From the IMG/VR virus record IMGVR_UViG_3300034152_000127, positions 1-35,674 of that record: a stretch of 35,674 bases of DNA; one strand, written 5' to 3'. The notes under the pieces were generated by a model. It did not search any database. It had not been told where the DNA came from and worked only from the letters and a program-made list of their open reading frames with translations. Position 1 is the stretch's first letter. Every line of letters starts with the position of its first letter. A program made the position numbers and the translations under genes. Origin of the DNA: a virus. Below, piece by piece: positions 30,349-35,674 of the stretch.

Positions 30349-30655
30349 AGTCGAAGAATCCTTCGCCGTCGGTGCCAGTCCTCTTTTGCCGACGACGATC
30401 CATTTTTGCCTTTTTGGCTTGTGCGTATTCGTGTTCGGACACGGGCGTCAGCAACACCTCCATCGGCACCTCGAGCGCGCGAGAGATTTCGAGCGCGAGT
30501 GTCGCCTTCATGTTGCCTCTGCTGATGACGTCATGCAGCGACTGCGGTGTCTTGCCGATGCGTCGAGCGAGTTCGGCCCGTGAAATGCCGATGCGGTCGC
30601 ACTCGACTTCGATCCTCAGTCGCAGGTCGTTGATTCGGTCATTCTGACTTGTCAC
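30347..30655 (-). CDS. XRE-type (Cro/CI-like) helix-turn-helix regulator
   Basis: A 102-residue protein with a lambda-repressor-like domain: LRLRIEVECDRIGISRAELA, then RIGKTPQSLHDVIS as the recognition region and ALEISRALEVPMEVLL. The C-terminus is basic and disordered (KAKMDRRRQKRTGTDG). It has no oligomerisation or cleavage domain, so it is Cro-like. The start is GTG at 30655, with AGGAAACA just upstream; a longer in-frame start at 30715 would lie at or above the promoter -10. It is probably the regulator of the recombination operon. Confidence 0.8.
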   Translation of the reverse strand: MTSQNDRINDLRLRIEVECDRIGISRAELARRIGKTPQSLHDVISRGNMKATLALEISRALEVPMEVLLTPVSEHEYAQAKKAKMDRRRQKRTGTDGEGFFD

Positions 30656-30710
30656 TGTTTCCTGCCTCGTGTCCTGAAAGCCACGCCCCGCGCGGCCCAA
30701 CCGTCCATCC

Positions 30711-30756
30711 AGCATAGGGGCGGGTGCGCGTACACGTCAAGGTTTTCGGGGATATA
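30711..30756 (-). promoter_or_regulatory. Sigma70-like promoter of the XRE gene, with shared upstream motif
   Basis: The minus strand reads TTGACG (30740-30735), an 18-nt spacer and TATGCT (30716-30711). Immediately upstream is the motif GGTTTTC-N3-GATATA on the plus strand (30741-30756), also found at 9090-9105. An AT-rich tract continues beyond. This is the strongest sigma70-like promoter I see in the window. Confidence 0.6.
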
Positions 30757-30799
30757 AGATTCGGAAACCCACGAGCCGCGCACGTTACCCGAGTCGGGT

Positions 30800-31207
30800 C
30801 TACGTGCGGTCGGCCTGGGTCACGAACTGCGCGCGCCGTAGCTCCAGCTCGCGCTTGATGGCTTCGCGGGCGCGGTCGGATGTCAGCGGCGAGCTGAACT
30901 CGTATCCGGCGACCAGCTCGAGCGCGTAGTCGAATCCTGCGAGGTAGTCGTCACAGCGCTCGCTGATCTCCTGCTTACGAGCGTGGCAGCTCACGCACCG
31001 CTGCGGGACGGCGTCGGGGTTGTTCCCTTGGCGGTACGCCTCGATGTCGTCGTTCGGGATCTGCTGCCCGCAGTCGATGCACGTCGGCGCGGCGTCGGTC
31101 TTCTTGTTGAGTCCGTCGGCGATGCGCTCGAGCGCGCGTGCGATGCGAGGTACGTCGACTTCGTAGAACTTCGCGCCCATGCGCGTCTGAAAGAATTGAA
31201 TCGTCAT
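30800..31207 (-). CDS. Zinc-knuckle protein, function unknown
   Basis: A 135-residue protein. Two Cys pairs, CIDC near residue 43 and CVSC near 71, enclose a short loop and probably hold one zinc, as in small DksA-type fingers; the following helix (KQEISERCDDYLAGFDYALEL) supports that resemblance. The N-terminus is MTIQFFQTRMGAKFYEVDVP. The start at 31207 overlaps the upstream stop by ATGA, with AAGGAG upstream. A DksA-like role on host RNA polymerase is possible but not shown. Confidence 0.55.
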   Translation of the reverse strand: MTIQFFQTRMGAKFYEVDVPRIARALERIADGLNKKTDAAPTCIDCGQQIPNDDIEAYRQGNNPDAVPQRCVSCHARKQEISERCDDYLAGFDYALELVAGYEFSSPLTSDRAREAIKRELELRRAQFVTQADRT

Positions 31208-31398
31208 CGTGCTCTCCTTGTTGTCGTGACGTACCGCGCCGGCTCCTCGTCGAGCTTGCGGGTCGGCCACTTCTTGAGTGCGTGCGTCGTCTGCTGCAAG
31301 GTGCGCCCGCATCGCGGGCAGGCGGTGAACCGTAGCGGGTAGTCGCGCCGCCACTCGAAGCGCAGCTCGCAGAAATTGCACTTGCCCTGCCTCGCCAT
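31204..31398 (-). CDS. Short zinc-ribbon protein
   Basis: A 64-residue protein: CNFC near residue 7 and CPRC near residue 27, twenty residues apart, form a four-Cys zinc ribbon; a basic helix follows. TGATG overlap with the upstream stop sets the start at 31398. Small phage zinc ribbons often bind nucleic acid. Nothing more specific is seen. Confidence 0.6.
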   Translation of the reverse strand: MARQGKCNFCELRFEWRRDYPLRFTACPRCGRTLQQTTHALKKWPTRKLDEEPARYVTTTRRAR

Positions 31399-31610
31399 CA
31401 CACCACCTCGTCGAGCGCGTCGGTGTCGGCGAGCACCCTCTCCACGGCGTCGACGAGTAAGCCGTTCAACCACTCGTCGTCGTCGGGCGTGAACGCCTGT
31501 CCGTCCCACGAGCCGGTCATCACGCGCCCGTGTCCGTCTTGGTAGACCGCGACGGCGCTACCGAAGATCGACACCTCGATGAGTGCGCCCTCGAACCTGA
31601 AACAGATCAT
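31398..31610 (-). CDS. Short protein, function unknown
   Basis: A 70-residue protein (MICFRFEGALIEVSIFGSAV at its start). AGGAGGAGCC directly precedes the ATG at 31610, and the start overlaps the upstream stop by ATGA. The N-terminus forms two strands; the C-terminus is a helix (EWLNGLLVDAVERVLADTDA). Unassigned. Confidence 0.6.
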   Translation of the reverse strand: MICFRFEGALIEVSIFGSAVAVYQDGHGRVMTGSWDGQAFTPDDDEWLNGLLVDAVERVLADTDALDEVV

Positions 31611-31942
31611 GGCTCCTCCTTCCATGTGCGCGACTTCTCAATTAGCGCCTGCGTGTAGCGAGCGCCGAGTCGAGCGAGCAGCGCTTCTTCGTCCTCGAGT
31701 TCGTCGGGCGTTGGTACGTGGTCTACGATGCGGTACGTGTTGAGTCCGTTGCAGCATCCAGCGCCGAAGGCGAGTACCCGCTCGACCCGACGCTTCTCTT
31801 GCTGGTCGGCTTGTTCGTAGTAGCCACAGCGCCAGCGGTGGCCGTCCCACTCGAGGTGCTTGCACCGACCGCGGCTCTCTGCCGTGCGGTCGATCCCGCA
31901 CGTCGCCTTCCGGCAGCAGAAGCCGCAGCCGATGCACTCCAT
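31607..31942 (-). CDS. Cysteine-cluster protein, YkgJ-like in part
   Basis: A 111-residue protein whose N-terminus has C3-x-x-C6-x-x-C9-C10 and C15, with further Cys at 27 and 39 and a late GAGCCNG. The CxxCxxCC opening resembles the YkgJ class but lacks the C-P-F-L...R-P-x-x-C part, so it is a distant or different cluster protein. The start at 31942 overlaps the VWA gene stop (TGATG). Metal or Fe-S binding is likely. Confidence 0.6.
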   Translation of the reverse strand: MECIGCGFCCRKATCGIDRTAESRGRCKHLEWDGHRWRCGYYEQADQQEKRRVERVLAFGAGCCNGLNTYRIVDHVPTPDELEDEEALLARLGARYTQALIEKSRTWKEEP

Positions 31943-33414
31943 CAGACCCTCTGAAAGAACTTGTGCATCGCCTCGTCGTTGCGAAGCACGTCGTCGAGGT
32001 GCACCGTCTCGTCGCTGAACAGCTTGTTCGTGTCGGCGCTCGTGTAGGTTCCGACGAGAATTGAGTACACGGAGAACGACAGCTCGCGCTGCGCCGCCTT
32101 GAACTGAGCGAGCCACGAGTCGTCGACGCGGGCGTTGCCGTCCGTCACCATGACGATGTCGGCCTCGGAGAACGCTCCGGTGTCGCGGATCTTCTTGACG
32201 GCCTCGGACAGCGGACCCATGAAGTTCGTTCCGCCGTCGGCGGCGAAGAACGACACGGCAGCGAGTACCTCCTCGCGGTCGATGTCGGCCCACTTCGTGA
32301 ACGTGTCCACGCGCAGTACGTTCGCGCCGAAGTGAACGATCGCGAACGCGCGCTTCTGCTTGTAGGCGATCTCGAGGAACGCCAGCGAGACGGCTGCGGC
32401 CCACACGTCGGCGTCACCGGCGCTCATCGACCCGCTGCTGTCGACGACCATGACGATCGGCCCCTGTTCCTTCTTCGGCGTCTTCGACAGCTCGAACTGC
32501 AAGAGGCTGCGCTCGTGGAGCTTGGACGCGAACACGAGGTCGATGTCGTCGTCGGTGTAGAGCGCTTCGGCTGGCACCATCTTGCGAAGCTCGTCGCCGC
32601 ACTCGATGCCGGTCACCTCGTCGGTTCCCTTCTGTGGCTTCTGGCGCTGCTGCTCCATCGCGATGCGCCGCATTCTGCCGGCGAGCTCTGCGATGCGCTT
32701 GAGCCGCTTGTTCTGGTTCACCACCGACGCGAGCTTCTTGTGCACGGCCATCCGCGCCTTTCGCCCGCTGTGCTGCTCCATGCCGAAGCTGAACGCGTCG
32801 ACGAGCCGTTCCTCGGCGTCGACCTGCTCGTTCGCCTTCTTCATGGCCGAGCGGATCGCGTTGCGGACGTCGGTGTCGTCGAGCATCGATGCGGCCTGCT
32901 CGTTGCGCTGCTTGCGCGCGGGCAGTCCGTTCGGGTTGTTCGGGTCGAGCTGCTCGTCGATCGTTTCCTGCAACGCCTCGCGCTCCTCGTCGGTGTCGGC
33001 GTTGTCGCGCAGCCGCTCGAGGTACTCGACGACCTCTTCGTCGCCACGAAGATCCTCGACGGGTTCCTCGGGCGCAGGCACGGAGTCGAGCAGCGTGTCG
33101 ATGACAGCGGCGGTGCCGATGCCGGCCCAACGCTCGTTGCCCTTGCTGCGCTGGCGGAAGTCCTCGACCTCGGGCAGCTCGTCGATGCGCTCGTGCAGCT
33201 TGACGAACACGTCAGCGCCGGTCGCTGGCTCCTCGAGCTTCTCGGGCTGCTCCGCATAGAGGCGGTGAAACACCTCCGCCGAGAAGTCCGAAAACGCTTC
33301 GTAACGATCGCGCCCGACGCGGTCGGACTCCTCTGCGGCCTGGTCGACCATCTTGTGGTACTTCCACAGATGACGCTGAAAGCCGCTTGGCTTGTAAACG
33401 AGAGGGTCAGACAT
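31942..33414 (-). CDS. VWA-domain protein, ViaA-like
   Basis: A 490-residue protein. Residues 1-300 are helical and charged. Residues 319-480 form a von Willebrand A domain with an intact metal (MIDAS) site: D325-S-S327-G-S329-M, T396 in GGTNF and D425 in VTDGNA. This is the layout of ViaA/CobT-like partners of MoxR-class AAA+ proteins: helical N-terminus plus C-terminal VWA. The gene lies 10 nt downstream of its AAA+ partner. Together they likely remodel a substrate complex or load metal; the target is unknown. Confidence 0.85.
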   Translation of the reverse strand: MSDPLVYKPSGFQRHLWKYHKMVDQAAEESDRVGRDRYEAFSDFSAEVFHRLYAEQPEKLEEPATGADVFVKLHERIDELPEVEDFRQRSKGNERWAGIGTAAVIDTLLDSVPAPEEPVEDLRGDEEVVEYLERLRDNADTDEEREALQETIDEQLDPNNPNGLPARKQRNEQAASMLDDTDVRNAIRSAMKKANEQVDAEERLVDAFSFGMEQHSGRKARMAVHKKLASVVNQNKRLKRIAELAGRMRRIAMEQQRQKPQKGTDEVTGIECGDELRKMVPAEALYTDDDIDLVFASKLHERSLLQFELSKTPKKEQGPIVMVVDSSGSMSAGDADVWAAAVSLAFLEIAYKQKRAFAIVHFGANVLRVDTFTKWADIDREEVLAAVSFFAADGGTNFMGPLSEAVKKIRDTGAFSEADIVMVTDGNARVDDSWLAQFKAAQRELSFSVYSILVGTYTSADTNKLFSDETVHLDDVLRNDEAMHKFFQRV

Positions 33415-33423
33415 CGCGCACCT

Positions 33424-34620
33424 CTACTTCTTCTGGCGGAAAAACGTCACCGTGCTCATCATCTCGTCGACGTTGGCGATGGCGGCGTTCACCGTCTCGT
33501 TGGCCTCGGCGATGGCGGGGTTCTCGTCACCAGCCTCGTCGATGACGTCCAGCAGCGCGTCGCGGCGGCTGGCGACGTTGCTCGACACGTCGCTGATCTT
33601 CTTGATCATCTCGACCTTCGTCATCTGCCCGCTCTTGAGCAGCGAGATGTCGGGCAGCTCGCGCATCGCGGTCTTCACCGCGTCGATGATTGCCTCGGCG
33701 CGCGCGCCGTACGGGTCGGCGGCGTTGCCGATGATCGTCGACAGGCGCTCGCGCTCCTTGTGCTCCTTCCAGAGCACGTCGGCCAGTACCATGAAGTCGT
33801 TGCTCACGACGTTGCTGCGACCGGCGAGCACCGCGCGGGCCTTGATGGTCCGAACGGCCTTCACCCACGTCCTGTCGGATGCGACGAAACCCTCGTCCTC
33901 GACTGCGGCCTTGATGTTCAGCAGCGTGTCGATGTCGCCGTTCTTGAACGGCATCGAGTCGACGGCGTCGCGCAGCACGTCGAGGTCGCCCGGCTCGAGC
34001 TTCGCCGTCACCGGCGTCGTGCCACCAGCGCCGAGCAGCTTCGCGAGCGAGTCGCGGTCGCTGATGTAGTCGACCCAAAACTTGAAGCTGAACCGATCGA
34101 ACAGCGCCTGCAGCGAGTCGTCCTGCGGGTACTCGTTCGACGCCGACAGCATGATCTCCAGCGGGCAGTCGATGAGCTGTCCGCCGTTGTGGAACTTGCG
34201 CTCGTTCATCAGTGTCAGCTTCGTGTTGAGGATCGCGCTCGACGCCTTGAAGATCTCGTCGTCGAAGATGACGCGAGAGGTCGCGGCGTAGCCGTCGAGC
34301 ATCCGCTCGAAGCGGTCGTTCTTCAAGGCGCTGAACGACACGGGGCCGAAGACCTCTTCGACGGTCGTGAACTTGGTCAGCAGGATCTCGAAGTACGAAC
34401 CGTCGGCGACGGCGTTGGCGAACGTGCGCGCGAACAACGACTTCGCGGTGCCGGGCGGTCCGAGCATCAGGCAATGCTCGCTCGACAGCAGCGCCGTCAT
34501 CGCGCCACGCACCAGCGAGGTGCGCTCGGGGAATGCGGCGTCGAGTTGCGCGGTCACCTCCTTGGCGCGCGCGGTGGCGTCGTCGAGGTCGGGGAGCTGC
34601 TTCTTCGTCTTTGCGTTCAT
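33424..34620 (-). CDS. MoxR/RavA-type AAA+ ATPase
   Basis: A 398-residue AAA+ protein. Walker A is G54-P-P-G-T-A-K60-S; Walker B VIFDD121-E122 is followed by I-F-K-A-S-S-A-I-L-N-T, the RavA/MoxR signature; sensor 1 is N162 in LSASNEY. MNER and FDRFSFKFWVDYI are also typical. The C-terminus is helical. Its initiation region, GGAGGCAAACCGATG, shares 11 nt with the exonuclease and 35663 genes. It partners the VWA protein encoded next. Chaperone or activation function is inferred from the pair. Confidence 0.9.
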   Translation of the reverse strand: MNAKTKKQLPDLDDATARAKEVTAQLDAAFPERTSLVRGAMTALLSSEHCLMLGPPGTAKSLFARTFANAVADGSYFEILLTKFTTVEEVFGPVSFSALKNDRFERMLDGYAATSRVIFDDEIFKASSAILNTKLTLMNERKFHNGGQLIDCPLEIMLSASNEYPQDDSLQALFDRFSFKFWVDYISDRDSLAKLLGAGGTTPVTAKLEPGDLDVLRDAVDSMPFKNGDIDTLLNIKAAVEDEGFVASDRTWVKAVRTIKARAVLAGRSNVVSNDFMVLADVLWKEHKERERLSTIIGNAADPYGARAEAIIDAVKTAMRELPDISLLKSGQMTKVEMIKKISDVSSNVASRRDALLDVIDEAGDENPAIAEANETVNAAIANVDEMMSTVTFFRQKK

Positions 34621-34632
34621 CGGTTTGCCTCC
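34618..34632 (-). promoter_or_regulatory. Initiation region partly matching the hairpin loop (AAA+)
   Basis: The minus strand reads GGAGGCAAACC (34632-34622) followed by GATG. Eleven nucleotides match those of the exonuclease and 35663 initiation regions and are complementary to the 30260-30348 loop; the extra G breaks the match at the start codon. Confidence 0.45.
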
Positions 34633-34645
34633 TTCGGTCCTCTTA

Positions 34646-34715
34646 CCTCGAGGAACCTCGAAGCCCGCTCATCCACTTGACAAGCGGGCCTCGGCGCTCC
34701 TCCAAGCGCCGGGCC
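34646..34715 (-). other. Cluster of three hairpins in the AAA+ leader
   Basis: Between the module gene and the AAA+ gene are CGAGG/CCTCG (34649-34660), GCCCGCT/AGCGGGC (34663-34669 with 34683-34689) and GGCC-CGGCGC/GCGCCG-GGCC (34687-34715, one bulge). The last has an 8-nt loop which on the minus strand reads TTGGAGGA, a ribosome-binding-site-like sequence. No U-tract follows. The second and third share three bases, so they may compete. Confidence 0.45.
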
Positions 34716-34721
34716 TTTGCC

Positions 34722-35663
34722 CTAGTTGTTCTTCGCTTCCTCGACGACGGCCAGCGACGCGACGAGTCCTTTGTGCGCATCGTTGAGTCGCTTCATCAGC
34801 TCGTCCTGCTTGTTGCCGAGCACGCGGGCGTGCAGCTCGATCTGGTCGCGGAGGTCGTCGAACATCTCGACCCGCTTCTCCAGCGTCGACACGCGCGTGT
34901 TGCCCTTCGAGCAGAACGACTGCAACTGCTCCATGAGTCCGTCGAGTCGCGCCTCGAGCGTTTCCTCGGACGCCGTGATCAAGCTGTTGATCGTCTCCTC
35001 GGTGTCGAACACGGGAATGATCACCGTCGAGTTGCCGAGCGCGGACATAAACTCCTTCCACGCGCGGACGCGGTCGGCGTTCGGCGACGGCACCCACCAC
35101 AAGCCGCCGTGCTCGAGCAGCCGGATCGCTCCCCACCGCTCGAACGCGCGCTGGAACGCGACGCGGATGTCGCCGGGCAGGTAGCGCACGCAGAGGTCTT
35201 CGTACTGCGCCTTGACCTTCTGCGCGATCGGGTGCGTCTCGTCGGACAGCTTGAGCATCTCGTCGGCGTCCTTGCCGTCCTTGTACGCCTCCTTGTCGAA
35301 GCCGACCTTGCACTCCGTCTCGAACGAAGCGTCCTTCGGCGACAGCGACCCACCGGCCGCGTCGACGATGTCGCGCCGGACGATGGCGTGCACGATCTTC
35401 AACTCCGTCTCCTCGATCTTGACCGCCGCGAAGCGGCGCTCGTCGCGGCGTCCGCCCTTCACGGCGTCGTTGACCGCGCGGCGGTACGCGCTGGCGGGCG
35501 AGAGCTTCGGCAATCCGAGATCCTCGTCGAGTCCGTGCTGCTCGGCGAGGTCGGTTACGGTCGACTGCTTGTGCGCGCCGTTGAGCGACCAGCCACACAG
35601 GTCGCCCAAGTGCTTGCCCTCTTGCATTGCGAGCAGCTTGTTCATCACCTCTGACTTCGTCAT
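34722..35663 (-). CDS. Unknown protein with shared C-terminal coiled-coil module, AAA/VWA partner
   Basis: A 313-residue protein. The first 220 residues (MTKSEVMNKLLAMQEG, then SPASAYRRAVNDAVKGGRRD, an IVHAIVRRDIVDAAGG segment and a WWVPSPNADRVRAW part) recall an uncharacterised phage family often seen with MoxR/VWA genes (possibly DUF6744; I am unsure). Residues 234-304 form the helical module shared with the exonuclease and 27114-27833 products: M-F-D-D-L-R-D-Q-I-E-L-H-A-R, ending D-A-H-K-G-L-V-A-S-L. The start at 35663 has GGAGGCAAACCATG, identical to the exonuclease. Confidence 0.6.
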   Translation of the reverse strand: MTKSEVMNKLLAMQEGKHLGDLCGWSLNGAHKQSTVTDLAEQHGLDEDLGLPKLSPASAYRRAVNDAVKGGRRDERRFAAVKIEETELKIVHAIVRRDIVDAAGGSLSPKDASFETECKVGFDKEAYKDGKDADEMLKLSDETHPIAQKVKAQYEDLCVRYLPGDIRVAFQRAFERWGAIRLLEHGGLWWVPSPNADRVRAWKEFMSALGNSTVIIPVFDTEETINSLITASEETLEARLDGLMEQLQSFCSKGNTRVSTLEKRVEMFDDLRDQIELHARVLGNKQDELMKRLNDAHKGLVASLAVVEEAKNN

Positions 35664-35674
35664 GGTTTGCCTCC
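35661..35674 (-). promoter_or_regulatory. Initiation region matching the hairpin loop (module protein)
   Basis: GGAGGCAAACCATG at the right edge of the window is the same 14 nt as at 29051-29064, and 13 of them are complementary to the minus-strand loop of the 30260-30348 hairpin. The upstream context is cut off by the window end. Confidence 0.45.

Noticed and set aside
32332-34680. 782-codon open frame on the plus strand
   Set aside because: It is exactly antisense to the intact AAA+ ATPase and VWA genes, has no ribosome-binding site or recognisable domain, and its Leu/Val/Arg/His-rich composition is what a GC-rich antisense frame gives.
1-35674. CRISPR arrays, insertion sequences, rRNA and attachment sites
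   Set aside because: No regularly spaced repeats, transposase, integrase or rRNA-like sequence was found on reading either strand.

Overview
This window is a stretch of a tailed-phage (or prophage) genome. Every gene I accept, about 62 of them, lies on the minus strand, so transcription runs from position 35674 towards 1. The DNA is GC-rich. Genes are packed head to tail, most junctions being ATGA, TGATG or GTGA stop/start overlaps, and most starts carry a strong GGAGG-type ribosome-binding site. A RecT recombinase, a YqaJ/lambda-type exonuclease, SSB, a DnaB helicase, an O-like initiator, a peptidoglycan amidase, a transglycosylase and holin- and spanin-like membrane proteins leave little doubt that it is viral. 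A spanin-like protein suggests a Gram-negative host; this is inference. There is no terminase, capsid, portal or tape-measure gene here, so this is the early/replication and lysis arm of a large genome.

In transcription order: (1) 35663-31942 carries a protein with a C-terminal coiled-coil module, a MoxR/RavA-type AAA+ ATPase and a VWA (ViaA-like) protein, a chaperone-type pair with an unknown partner. (2) 31942-30800 holds four small proteins, three of them Cys-rich. (3) 30655-30347 is an XRE-type repressor-like gene with its own sigma70-like promoter, followed by a near-perfect 29-pair hairpin. (4) 30243-23219 is the recombination/replication block: a degenerate RecB-like Fe-S protein, the exonuclease, a partner protein, RecT, the replication initiator (with AT-rich direct repeats that may be the origin) and DnaB. 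(5) 23229-19939 has two unknown proteins, then the amidase and an exported lytic transglycosylase. (6) 19939-15288 mixes small unknowns, a fibre-like virion protein, an HNH-like protein, a Gp37/Gp68-type (DUF5131) protein and the holin/spanin-like cluster. (7) 15291-9126 has a TSCPD-like protein, small zinc proteins, SSB, a stand-alone Spo11/Topo VI-A-like protein, a DNA adenine methyltransferase and unknowns. (8) A probable second promoter near 9062-9106 precedes 8866-1: an HD hydrolase, zinc proteins, two PD-(D/E)XK nuclease-like proteins, a YkgJ-type Cys-cluster protein, a paralogous pair of virion-like beta proteins, DUF1643 and an ASCH-like protein.

The most unusual signal is a possible RNA regulatory circuit. 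The loop of the 30260-30348 hairpin, in the transcribed orientation, is exactly complementary over 13 nt to the ribosome-binding site plus start codon of two genes (exonuclease, start 29053; module protein, start 35663) and over 11 nt to that of the AAA+ ATPase (start 34620). The exonuclease and the module protein, plus the protein translated just after the exonuclease, also share an apparently undescribed C-terminal coiled-coil module of about 70 residues.
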